From assembly GCA_947473305.1 (NCBI GenBank), contig CANJCB010000005.1, positions 1 through 64,000 on the forward strand: a stretch of DNA of 64,000 bases. The letters run 5' to 3'. The DNA comes from Rhodospirillales bacterium. Lineage in GTDB: Bacteria > Pseudomonadota > Alphaproteobacteria > ATCC43930 > CGMCC-115725. Numbering within the stretch: the stretch's first letter is position 1; every line of letters begins with the position of its first letter. A program made the position numbers and the translations under genes. Under the pieces are notes generated by a model that was given only the letters and a program-made list of their open reading frames with translations, did not search any database and was not told the DNA's origin. Positions 1 to 7,895 of the stretch are shown piece by piece.

Positions 1-146
1 ATCACCAGCACCTGATCACCCGGGAAATCGACGGCTGAAAATGAGAAGGGGGTCCGATCGGACCCCCTTCTCATTCCCGAAACCCCAGCCAGCGAGTGGC
101 TCCCTTTGCCTCCGCCACGTGGCTCCCTTTGTCTCCGGCGTTGACA
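1..146 (+). mobile_element. Possible right end of an IS21-like insertion sequence
   Basis: The first 38 bases are open in frame 3 and end at TGA (36-38), giving the residues HQHLITREIDG; this could be the C-terminus of a gene that begins outside the window. A 36-bp perfect palindrome follows, then two 19-bp direct repeats (96-114 and 119-137) that differ at one base and are 23 bp apart, ending in GTTGACA at 146. Multiple short terminal repeats and a terminal CA are known features of IS21-family ends. The assignment is an inference from this layout, because no transposase can be seen. If it is right, the element borders the metal-efflux operon. Confidence 0.4.
40..75. repeat. Perfect 36-bp inverted repeat
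   Basis: The 18-base arms meet at the centre CGATCG without a loop. The repeat lies directly after the stop at 36-38 and has no T-tract, so it is not a standard intrinsic terminator, although it could act as a transcript-end or anti-read-through hairpin at the edge of a mobile element. Confidence 0.7.
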
Positions 147-325
147 CCTGAACCTGGACGTATCATCTATGAGGGTTTTCCCAATCACATCACGCAGGTT
201 ATTCCTGGATTCTTGCGGGCACCGATTGACTTTTTGGATTTACGGCAGGAATACCGAAGCTTGTGAATTGACGGGAAAATGGATTATAGGGTTCGTGCTG
301 TCACGAATAGAGGTTGGTATCGTTG

Positions 326-781
326 ATGCCTGGTGCCGGGAGAATGGGAGGTAGAGGGTGGGATCGCCTGACGGCGATCATGATCCTTATCGCCTATTTC
401 CTTATCGGCGGCATTGGCGGCTTCGCATCGAGTCCCAGCGGACACTTACCGCAGGAAACGGTACACCTCTCCAGCATCAATCCGCATGTCGACGTCGTCC
501 GTGATATCTGCTTCGATCCCCTTCATGCGACCCCCACCGACAACGGCCACCATGCGCTGTCGGGCTTTCCTCGAGACTTCGACGAGACCGTCGGGGCTTC
601 TTCCGCGCAAGACGTTCACAGTCTTGCAGCGACTACCAACCAGCTGACGTCATTCGTCCATCTCATCCTTGTGAACCTCCAGGCTGACTTTCTTCCAGCC
701 GGTGGATTGGCGATGGACACCCGGGTGCTGGCAAGTGCCAATCCCGAGTGGTGGCTGCGCACCGTCGTCCTTCACCTGTAA
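326..781 (+). CDS. Small uncharacterised membrane or secreted protein upstream of the metal efflux operon
   Basis: About 151 residues. A hydrophobic segment near the N-terminus (AIMILIAYFLIGGIGGFA) fits a signal peptide or one membrane helix. The rest has scattered His and Asp residues and ends in a hydrophobic WWLRTVVLHL stretch. I do not recognise a domain. Its position, 90 bp before the efflux operon on the same strand, recalls the small accessory genes (CzcI-like, DUF2946) often found ahead of czc/cus operons, so a metal-related periplasmic role is a guess. The start is uncertain: TTG at 314, ATG at 326 and ATG at 344 are all possible, and an AGAGG 11-15 bases upstream slightly favours 326. 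Confidence 0.5.
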   Translation: MPGAGRMGGRGWDRLTAIMILIAYFLIGGIGGFASSPSGHLPQETVHLSSINPHVDVVRDICFDPLHATPTDNGHHALSGFPRDFDETVGASSAQDVHSLAATTNQLTSFVHLILVNLQADFLPAGGLAMDTRVLASANPEWWLRTVVLHL

Positions 782-870
782 TCACCGTTCATCTCCGGTC
801 ACGGCTCTGAAAAGGGCTTGTCTTTTGGCGCGCCTGCTTATGCGCGTACGCTCGGATTTGAAGGCTCCTT

Positions 871-2301
871 ATGGGTGCTCGTCTCTTTTTAACTCTTGCG
901 TTGACGCTGGTCCTTTCAGCATGCGGCTTGTCTTCCTATGAGGTCGCTCGGCCTGAGCCGCGTCCTCTAGGTCGCGAATTCGCAACCCTATCGCTCCCAC
1001 CTTTTATGGCCGGCGGCGGCGCAGGCTCGGCACGTGACGTTGATCAGGCCGATCCGACCGATCGAGTTAAACAATCATCGGTCGCATCGGGGGAACGTTC
1101 TGCGCAGCTGACCCTAGATCGAGCTCTTGCTCTTTCTCTCTTGAACAGCCCGGAGCTGGCAGTTTTCTCCTTCGATACCCGCGCGGCTGAGGCGAGAACC
1201 CTCCAAGCCGGTTATCGGCCAAACCCCGAGATCAGCACACAAACTGAGGATTTCGGCGGCACCCGTGGCCGAGGTGGGCTCCAACAATCTCAGACGACGC
1301 TGGCTCTTAGCCAGATCGTTGAACTGGGGGACAAGCGAACCAATCGCGTAAGGCTCGCGCGCCTTGATGAAAACCTTGCCGCTTGGGACTATGAAACCAA
1401 ACGTCTCGATGTCTTCGTCGAGGTGACAAAGGCGTTCGTGGCGGTCCTCGCAGCCCAGCGCAAGCAGGAATTGGCAGATGCCATGCTGCGCATCGAGCAG
1501 GAACTCCATGTCACCGTGATGGACCGCATTCGTGCGGGCCGAGTATCACCCCTCGAACAGCGTCGAGCCGATGTAACTTTGGCGAACGGTCGCATTGCCT
1601 CTGACAAGGCAAACCGCGAACTGCGTGAAGCGCGAGATAAGCTCACGGCCCTATGGGGAGACGGGGAAGCTGTCTTTATCCGGGCTGAGGGCGATCTCAA
1701 TGATGTTACTCCGCCGCCTCCCTTTGAAAAGCTCGCTGCCCTTATAACGCAAAATCCCGAGGTCGCTCGCTGGATGACCGAGATCCAGCAACGAGAGGCA
1801 CGGGTAACTGTAGAACGCTCGAAGAATGTCCCTGACATCACCCTCCAAGGAGGTGTTCGCCGCCATGGCGACGGAGGCACCGCCTTCGTTGCTGGCATCG
1901 GTATTCCGCTCCCGCTTTTTGGCTTAAATCGGGGGAACCTCGGCGAGGCCCAAGCCCAGCTGGGCAAAAGCCATGCGCAGCAGCGTGCGGCCGAGGTGAG
2001 AGTGGCTGCAGCGCTGCGTCAAAGTTATATGCAATTGGCCGGAGCCTATGACGAGATCGAGAGTTTGCGACGGGATGTCCTCCCCGCTGCGGAAGCTGCA
2101 TTCAGCGGAATCAACATCGGTTATCGGGACGGAAAATTCGGTCTTCTCGAAGTGCTGGAGGCGAGGCGGGCACAAAGCGACGCGCAGGCCCGGCTAGTCG
2201 ATGCGTTGAGCACTTATCAAAACGCTGTGGCCGACACCGAACGGCTGACAGGCCAATCCCTCCACGAAACAACGCCGGTCGCGCCGGGAGAAAAACGATG
2301 A
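871..2301 (+). CDS. Outer-membrane efflux lipoprotein of the TolC/CusC/CzcC family
   Basis: 476 residues. The N-terminus is a lipoprotein signal with lipobox LSAC, placing the lipidated Cys at residue 18. Two outer-membrane-efflux repeats follow, with the typical long Ala/Glu/Arg-rich helices, for example the region around residues 210-260 and the C-terminal EALEARRAQSDAQARLVDA-like helix. Family members form the trimeric channel of tripartite RND pumps. The stop overlaps the start of the adaptor gene by four bases (ATGA at 2298), so channel, adaptor and pump are translated as one operon in C-B-A order. The family does not tell which metal is exported. Confidence 0.9.
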   Translation: MGARLFLTLALTLVLSACGLSSYEVARPEPRPLGREFATLSLPPFMAGGGAGSARDVDQADPTDRVKQSSVASGERSAQLTLDRALALSLLNSPELAVFSFDTRAAEARTLQAGYRPNPEISTQTEDFGGTRGRGGLQQSQTTLALSQIVELGDKRTNRVRLARLDENLAAWDYETKRLDVFVEVTKAFVAVLAAQRKQELADAMLRIEQELHVTVMDRIRAGRVSPLEQRRADVTLANGRIASDKANRELREARDKLTALWGDGEAVFIRAEGDLNDVTPPPPFEKLAALITQNPEVARWMTEIQQREARVTVERSKNVPDITLQGGVRRHGDGGTAFVAGIGIPLPLFGLNRGNLGEAQAQLGKSHAQQRAAEVRVAAALRQSYMQLAGAYDEIESLRRDVLPAAEAAFSGINIGYRDGKFGLLEVLEARRAQSDAQARLVDALSTYQNAVADTERLTGQSLHETTPVAPGEKR

Positions 2302-3446
2302 CGAAAACAGTACCCCTCCTGACGGTTCTCGCCGGAATTCTCGCGGTGATGCTCGGAATGCCAGTTAGGGCGGAGGAGCCTGCTACGCCGGCTGAGGTTC
2401 GCCTGACGGAAAATCAGATCAAGCTGATTGAATTGCGCACGACCCGCGTTGCTGTCGGGAAGCTTGCTGCCGATCTTGCTCTCAATGGTGAGGTTACCCC
2501 TGACCAGGACCGTACCGTCGATGTTATTCCTCGTGTTGGAGGATATGTGCGGGAGGTTCCGCGCCAGTTAGGGGATACCGTGCGTGCCGGTGCCCCACTG
2601 GCTGTGATCGAGAGCAGCGAAATCGCCCGGGCCGAAGCCGCCTATCACGTCGCCTTTTCGAAGGCGGATCTTTCGCGCTCTCAGCTAGCCCGCGAAACCA
2701 GCCTTCGGAATCAGAAGATCACGCCCGAACAGGACTTCCAGTCCGCGCGGCAAGCGGCGACAGAGGCGGATATCGAGCTGCGCGCCGCCGAGCGGAAACT
2801 TACCTTGCTCGGCGTCAATGTGAAGACGATAGGAAGTGCATCTCATACAGACCCCGGTCTTGTCCGAGTGCCCGTCACGGCTCCTATCGACGGCACCCTG
2901 ATCGAGAAACATGTCGCGGTTGGCAACCAGGTGACGGATGCCACGACTCTGTTTCGAATTGCTAACCTCGACCGCGTTTGGGTGATCGCCAGTGTCTTCG
3001 AGAAAAACATGGGTCAAGTGGCCATCGGTCAGAAGGCGATCATCACCCTTACCGCCTATCCGGGACGTGAATTCGAGGGTCAGGTAACCTGGATCGCCGA
3101 TATCGTCGATGAAAAAACCCGTACTCTGAGAGTCCGGATTGAGGTCGAGAATAAGGAGCGTGCTCTTCGCCCCGGTAGCTTTGCGCGCGTCAAGATCGAC
3201 ACCGCCTCATCGAAGGAAGTCTTGGCGGTTCCTGCTTTGGCCGTGCAGCGGCAGAAGGCCGAGCAAATCGTTTTTGTCGCGATGGGCGATGGCCTCTTCA
3301 GCCGACGCGAAGTGACGGTCGGCGCTCGTTCACGGGACACCGTGGAGATTCTCTCCGGCTTGGAGGCCGGCGAGCAAGTCGTGACCCAGGGCTCCTTTAC
3401 CTTGAAGTCCGAACTCGAAAAAGCGGGCTTCGCGGATCATGACTGA
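2298..3446 (+). CDS. Periplasmic adaptor (membrane fusion) subunit of a heavy-metal RND efflux pump
   Basis: 382 residues with a Sec signal peptide (hydrophobic core to about residue 24, ending PVRAEE). A lipoyl-like barrel (RVGGYVREVPRQLGDTVRAG) is followed by an alpha-helical hairpin, a second lipoyl half (VPVTAPIDGTLIEKHVAVG), a beta-barrel and a C-terminal membrane-proximal domain (EILSGLEAGEQVVTQGSF). This is the CzcB/CusB/HlyD_D23 layout. There is no Met-rich or CusF-like extension. It joins the pump in the inner membrane to the outer-membrane channel. The start overlaps the upstream gene, and the pump gene begins 24 bases downstream. Confidence 0.9.
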   Translation: MTKTVPLLTVLAGILAVMLGMPVRAEEPATPAEVRLTENQIKLIELRTTRVAVGKLAADLALNGEVTPDQDRTVDVIPRVGGYVREVPRQLGDTVRAGAPLAVIESSEIARAEAAYHVAFSKADLSRSQLARETSLRNQKITPEQDFQSARQAATEADIELRAAERKLTLLGVNVKTIGSASHTDPGLVRVPVTAPIDGTLIEKHVAVGNQVTDATTLFRIANLDRVWVIASVFEKNMGQVAIGQKAIITLTAYPGREFEGQVTWIADIVDEKTRTLRVRIEVENKERALRPGSFARVKIDTASSKEVLAVPALAVQRQKAEQIVFVAMGDGLFSRREVTVGARSRDTVEILSGLEAGEQVVTQGSFTLKSELEKAGFADHD

Positions 3447-3470
3447 GCTGGATCGGGGGAGCATAGGCTC

Positions 3471-6400
3471 ATGATCAATGCCATTATCGAACGCGCTCTC
3501 GGTCAGCGCTTCCTTGTTCTCCTGGGCGCGCTCGTGCTGCTCGCCTATGGAGCTTGGTCCACCCTTCGGCTCAATCTCGACGCCTTCCCGGACGTCACTA
3601 ACATCCAGGTGCAGGTTAATACCCAGGCACCCGGTCTCGCGGCCATAGAGGTCGAGCGTCTCATCACCTTCCCCGTGGAGTCCGTTATGAATGGGCTGCC
3701 AGGGGTGACCGATGTTCGCTCGACCTCGAAGACGGGATTGTCGGTGGTCACGATCGTTTTTGAAGATTCGGTCGACACCTATTTTGCGCGACAACTCGTG
3801 CTTGAGAAACTCCAAATCGCTAAGACGCGCATTCCCAACAACCTTGGATCGCCCGAAATTGGCCCGATCACAACCGGGCTCGGTCAGGTCTACAAATATA
3901 TCCTCACGAGCCCGACGCTCGACTCCATGGAACTGCGGGCACTCAATGACTGGCAGGTAAAATTCCAGCTTCGCACCATACCGGGCATCACGGATGTACT
4001 GAGCTTCGGGGGCTCGGTACGCCAGTATCAAGTGCAAGCTGATCCCAATCGGCTGGTTGCCTTCAATCTCACACTCGACGACCTCAAGGCCGCGCTCAAG
4101 GCCAACAATACCAATGCCGGGGGGTGGTACATCGAAGGTAGAGACGAGCAACTCGCGGTGCGTGGCGAAGGACTTATCCGGGGCGAGCGGGACGGCATTG
4201 CGGATATCGAAACCATCGTCCTCAAATCCGTGGACGGAACGCCTGTCTTCGTGCGGGACGTAGCCAATGTCGAATATGGCGCAGAAATCCGGCAGGGCGC
4301 GGTCTCGATGAATGCGCAAGGCGAAGTTGTTATGGGCGTCGTGCTCCAGTTAAAGGGGGCAAACACCAATACGGTTATCGAGAACATCAGAAAGAAGATC
4401 GGTACGATCCAGGCATCGTTGCCTGAAGGCGTCAAAATCGAACCGGTATACGATCAGGCCGATCTCATTCAAAAAGCGGTAGGAACGGTGCTAACCGCGC
4501 TGGAGGAAGCAGCGGTGCTCATCGTTGCGGTGCTCTTTCTGTTCCTCTGGAATATCCGGTCGGCGCTGGTGGTTCTGGTGTCGATCCCGCTCTCGATGCT
4601 GGCGGCCGTCATCATGATGCGCTGGTGGGGCCTCTCCGCAAATTTGCAGTCTCTTGGAGGGCTCGCGATCGCCATCGGGATGATGGTGGATGGCTCTCTT
4701 GTCATGGTCGAGAACATCATTCGGCATCTGGCGGAACCGGGTCACCGCGATCAGTCCTTGACGTGGCGGGTAGCGCAGGCTGCGCGTGAGGTGGGTAATC
4801 CCATTTTTTTCGCCGTCCTAATCATCATTGTCGTATTCCTCCCGCTCTTCACGCTGCAGGGAGTAGAGGGCAAGCTCTTCAGCCCTATGGCCTTTGTAAT
4901 CGCCTTCGCGATGCTCGGGTCGCTTGTCGTGGCTCTCACCATCGTGCCGGTGCTAGCCGCCCTTGTATTACGCGGCAAGTTCTCCGAGAAGGACAATTTC
5001 CTTATGCGGGGGATCAAGCGCGTTTATCGACCGGTGCTCGGCTTTGCGCTGCGTAGACGGGGCGTCGTGGTTGTTTCCGCTCTGGTGGCGCTGGTCGCAT
5101 CGGCTGCCTTGGTTCCCTTCCTTGGAACCGCATTCGTTCCGGAGCTGGATGAAGGCACACTGAGCGTCCGCGTTACCATGAACCCCAGCATCTCACTTGA
5201 TGGTTCGCTGCGTATCGCAAAACGCATGGAAGAGAAGCTTCGCGCATATCCCGAAGTCACCTATGCGATCAGCCAAATCGGCCGCCCGGAGCTTGGCGGG
5301 GATCCAGAAGCCGTCAACAACAACGAGATGTGGGTCGGGCTCAAGCCGCAATCGGAATGGACCACCACCCATTCTCGGGAAGAGCTGATCCAGAAGATAA
5401 CGGAGGACCTCTCGGAATATCCCGGCGTTGCGATCAGCCTATCGCAGCCTATCGCCAATCGGGTGGATGAACTATTGTCCGGCGTAAAGGCCCAGATTGC
5501 CATCAAGCTCTTCGGCGAGGATCTCGGTGTGCTTGGCGACAAGGGCAATGAGATTCTAGAAGCCGTTAAGGCGGTAACCGGCGCGACCGACACGCAGATC
5601 GAGCAAATCAGCGGGGAAGCCCAGCTCGTCGTTCGCGCGGATCGTGGCGAATTGGCGCGTTATGGCCTTAACGTTGCAGACGTTATGGAGGTTGTCTCAA
5701 CCGCCGTCGGCGGCGAGGAGGTCACCAATGTGCTGGATGGACAGCGGCGCTTCGCGGTCTATCTGCGCATGGGTGAGGAGTTCCGGTCTTCGCCAGAAGC
5801 CATCGGCGATTTGTGGGTGGCCAATAAGGACGGCGTGCGCGTACCGCTGTCGCGTGTCGCCGAAATCGCTCTCGTCGAAGGGCCGCCCATCGTCAGCCGA
5901 GAAGCGGCCCAACGCCGCGTAGTGATTCAAACGAATGTTCGAGGGCGGGACATGGGAGGCTTTGTGGCTGATGCCCAACAAGCCGTTGCCGCAAAGGTGA
6001 AACTTCCCCCAGGATACGTGATCACCTGGGGCGGGCAGTTCGAGAACCAACAGCGCGCACAGAAGACACTCATGGTGGTCGTACCTATTAGCCTCGCAAT
6101 GATCTTTCTGCTGCTCTATCTGTCGTTCGGGTCGATCGCAAACGCCCTATTGATCATCCTGAACGTCCCATTCGCGCTCATCGGTGGCATCTTTGCCCTC
6201 TGGATATCTGGGCAATTCCTCAGCGTACCGTCCGCAGTGGGTTTCATCGCGCTCTTCGGTGTGGCCGTGCTCAACGGGGTGGTTATGGTCTCTTACTTCA
6301 ATCAGCTCCTCCTGGAAGGACGGTCTATCGCCGAGGCCGTCGCCGAAGGGACGATGCTACGGCTTCGGCCGGTTTTGATGACAGCAACGGTCGCTAGCCT

Positions 6401-6614
6401 CGGGCTTATTCCTTTGCTCCTAGCTACAGGTATTGGATCTGAGGTTCAGCGTCCCCTTGCGACCGTGGTTGTAGGTGGTCTGGTCAGTTCGACGCTTCTA
6501 ACCTTGATAGTGTTGCCGGCTCTTTATACTTGGTTCGCCCAATGGGCGCTAATCCGTCAGAGGCGCCTTGATGTAAAAAATGAAGTCAGGGCACTGCAAG
6601 ATGCAGCAATTTGA
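3471..6614 (+). CDS. CzcA/CusA-family heavy-metal RND efflux pump
   Basis: 1047 residues, the usual length for HME-RND pumps. There are twelve predicted membrane segments in two halves, with two large periplasmic domains (about residues 35-335 and 560-870). The proton-relay helix 4 reads AIAIGMMVDGSLVMVEN, with Asp407 and Glu414. The first Asp of the CzcA motif (DFG) is replaced by Ala, as in CusA. In the periplasmic cleft, however, the position of one CusA methionine holds Glu667 (RVDELLSGVK), as in CzcA. The signature is therefore mixed, and I do not assign a metal. No metal-sensing regulator gene is seen next to the operon. Confidence 0.93.
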   Translation: MINAIIERALGQRFLVLLGALVLLAYGAWSTLRLNLDAFPDVTNIQVQVNTQAPGLAAIEVERLITFPVESVMNGLPGVTDVRSTSKTGLSVVTIVFEDSVDTYFARQLVLEKLQIAKTRIPNNLGSPEIGPITTGLGQVYKYILTSPTLDSMELRALNDWQVKFQLRTIPGITDVLSFGGSVRQYQVQADPNRLVAFNLTLDDLKAALKANNTNAGGWYIEGRDEQLAVRGEGLIRGERDGIADIETIVLKSVDGTPVFVRDVANVEYGAEIRQGAVSMNAQGEVVMGVVLQLKGANTNTVIENIRKKIGTIQASLPEGVKIEPVYDQADLIQKAVGTVLTALEEAAVLIVAVLFLFLWNIRSALVVLVSIPLSMLAAVIMMRWWGLSANLQSLGGLAIAIGMMVDGSLVMVENIIRHLAEPGHRDQSLTWRVAQAAREVGNPIFFAVLIIIVVFLPLFTLQGVEGKLFSPMAFVIAFAMLGSLVVALTIVPVLAALVLRGKFSEKDNFLMRGIKRVYRPVLGFALRRRGVVVVSALVALVASAALVPFLGTAFVPELDEGTLSVRVTMNPSISLDGSLRIAKRMEEKLRAYPEVTYAISQIGRPELGGDPEAVNNNEMWVGLKPQSEWTTTHSREELIQKITEDLSEYPGVAISLSQPIANRVDELLSGVKAQIAIKLFGEDLGVLGDKGNEILEAVKAVTGATDTQIEQISGEAQLVVRADRGELARYGLNVADVMEVVSTAVGGEEVTNVLDGQRRFAVYLRMGEEFRSSPEAIGDLWVANKDGVRVPLSRVAEIALVEGPPIVSREAAQRRVVIQTNVRGRDMGGFVADAQQAVAAKVKLPPGYVITWGGQFENQQRAQKTLMVVVPISLAMIFLLLYLSFGSIANALLIILNVPFALIGGIFALWISGQFLSVPSAVGFIALFGVAVLNGVVMVSYFNQLLLEGRSIAEAVAEGTMLRLRPVLMTATVASLGLIPLLLATGIGSEVQRPLATVVVGGLVSSTLLTLIVLPALYTWFAQWALIRQRRLDVKNEVRALQDAAI

Positions 6615-6761
6615 GGCTCCAGCGAATGGCAGCTACACGGGGTGTGCTGGTTGTACGTCCCGCGATCAAAGAATATTTTGGGTAGTGCCTCCGTTTGAAA
6701 TTAAGCCCTCTTGACGGGCCTGTTCCCTAGGTTCCGGCTCCCTATATGCTTAGCGGAAAGC

Positions 6762-6944
6762 ATGGAGGCGCGGATGGCGGCAAAAGAACTACAAGGTCTG
6801 AGACAACTGCTTGATGCGCTTAAGCCTGGTGGCGGCGCGACTATCTCTCGGAACGGGGTGGATATCACGGAAGAGCAGATCGCCATGCTGGAGCGCGAGA
6901 TCGCCCAGATTGAACGGGCGATAGGTGGGGCCACGAATGCCTAA
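6762..6944 (+). CDS. Small helical hypothetical protein
   Basis: About 60 residues from ATG 6762 (a second ATG at 6774 is also possible; the frame is open further upstream to 6711 but that part does not look coding). The C-terminal half is a strongly amphipathic helix (EEQIAMLEREIAQIERAIGG) that could dimerise as a coiled coil. Its stop overlaps the start of the next small reading frame (6937), which suggests translational coupling. I do not recognise the family. Confidence 0.5.
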   Translation: MEARMAAKELQGLRQLLDALKPGGGATISRNGVDITEEQIAMLEREIAQIERAIGGATNA

Positions 6945-7162
6945 GGGGCCCTAAAGGTCAGAAGCCTCCCGCCGATGTGATCGGCAACGCCATCCGGGTC
7001 GCCAGGATCGCGACGGGGGAGGAAGAGGAAACCGTCGAGCCCGACGATGGGGAAGGACCCGGCAACGAAGGCGCTCGGGAAGAAGGGCGGGGCGGCGAGG
7101 GCGAAGGCTTTGACGCCAGAGAAGCGGGCTGAGATCGCGAAGAAGGCGCCGGCGAAGCGGTA
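6937..7162 (+). pseudogene. Frameshifted small basic protein (PKGPKGQK-type)
   Basis: Starting at ATG 6937 the frame reads MPKGP and then stops. Shifting by one base at the GGGGCCC run (6946-6951) restores PKGQKPPADVIGNAIRVARIATGEEEETVEPDDG. A second one-base shift at the GGGG run near 7058 restores KALGKKGGAARAKALTPEK, ending KKAPAKR and TAG at 7160. The pieces match, from memory, a short lysine-rich protein common in Rhizobiales that starts the same way and ends with a GGKARA/LTPE block. Two single-base insertions, both in homopolymer runs, break it. They may be real decay or sequencing errors. Confidence 0.65.
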
Positions 7163-7198
7163 GAGCGCGCACGAATAGCTTGCGTGATAATTTTTTCC

Positions 7199-7213
7199 CC
7201 CTCATTATGAGGG
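7199..7213. promoter_or_regulatory. Short inverted repeat before the unknown/ImmA-IrrE gene pair
   Basis: CCCTCAT-T-ATGAGGG has 7-base arms around a single T, preceded by a T-run and followed by GTGAGAAAATTAAC. It lies 26 bases before the GTG start at 7239. Its size and symmetry would suit an operator for the helix-turn-helix protein encoded downstream; this is an inference. Confidence 0.35.
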
Positions 7214-7238
7214 TGAGAAAATTAACAAGGGTGCAGCC

Positions 7239-7889
7239 GTGCCACTAACCAAACTCGTGATCGAGCCGCAAGAAGTTGATGGCCGCTTATCCGACTTCCG
7301 AGTGACGCGCGCTGATATTATCCGCATCGGGCTGGCGTCTCTCGGTGCCCGTAACGATAGTGTTGCCGCTGATCCGAGAACGGCTAGAGGCCAGCTGGGC
7401 TACATTTATGGCGTGAGGACGATGCGGCAGGTGTTCACCCCAGCCGGATACGAGCCCATAAGCCGCCAGAACATTGAGTCCGTCTACGATGCAAGAAGCG
7501 GTCGGAAGATCATGTTCCAGACTGTGGATTGCGCGTGTCTGGAGGGGCAGAATCCGAAGGTCATTTCTGAAATCGGAACGGGCAAAGAAACCGTTATTCA
7601 TGACTCGGAGCGGTTCCTGTTTCCCGAAATGGAGGCCGCTGCGCGCGAGCGGGAGGCAAAGCTCAGCGCATTTCAGCGTGCCGAGGCATGGTATTTGTGC
7701 ACAGCTTTCCTGAACGGTAGTGTGACCTGCGAACTCTCCCGACCGTCGGGCGTTGAGGATAAGCAGTTTTCGGGCTTCATCGAGCGCATCTTTATTCTGC
7801 GCGATGGCGAGACTGGTCCCGCTGGCCTGCTGGATCTGGAAGATGACGCGCCTCCTATCGAGATCAAGCCGCTCGTTCTGAAACGATAA
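7239..7889 (+). CDS. Unknown protein paired with an XRE/ImmA-IrrE protein
   Basis: 216 residues from a GTG start with a weak AAGG about 10 bases upstream. It is soluble, with no signal peptide or membrane segment. A Cys-Ala-Cys (VDCACLEG, around residue 90) and a further Cys pair around residues 153-160 (LCTAFLNGSVTCEL) are the only noticeable motifs. The C-terminus is acidic (LDLEDDAPPIE). I do not recognise a family. It ends six bases before the start of an HTH plus metallopeptidase gene and so is probably co-transcribed with it. The pair sits between a decayed gene and an IS remnant in the low-GC island, so it is likely horizontally acquired. Confidence 0.6.
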   Translation: MPLTKLVIEPQEVDGRLSDFRVTRADIIRIGLASLGARNDSVAADPRTARGQLGYIYGVRTMRQVFTPAGYEPISRQNIESVYDARSGRKIMFQTVDCACLEGQNPKVISEIGTGKETVIHDSERFLFPEMEAAAREREAKLSAFQRAEAWYLCTAFLNGSVTCELSRPSGVEDKQFSGFIERIFILRDGETGPAGLLDLEDDAPPIEIKPLVLKR

Positions 7890-7895
7890 TCCCTA

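Noticed and set aside
40-75. Intrinsic terminator at the start of the window
   Set aside because: The palindrome is perfect and strong but has no following T-tract; I list it as an inverted repeat instead.
141-166. Promoter with TTGACA (141-146) and TATCAT (161-166)
   Set aside because: The spacing of 14 is too short for a normal promoter and no better -10 is found at 16-18; the TTGACA may just be the IS end.
169-354. Open frame of 61 codons before the metal operon
   Set aside because: No ribosome site, no family, and it lies in what appears to be leader DNA.
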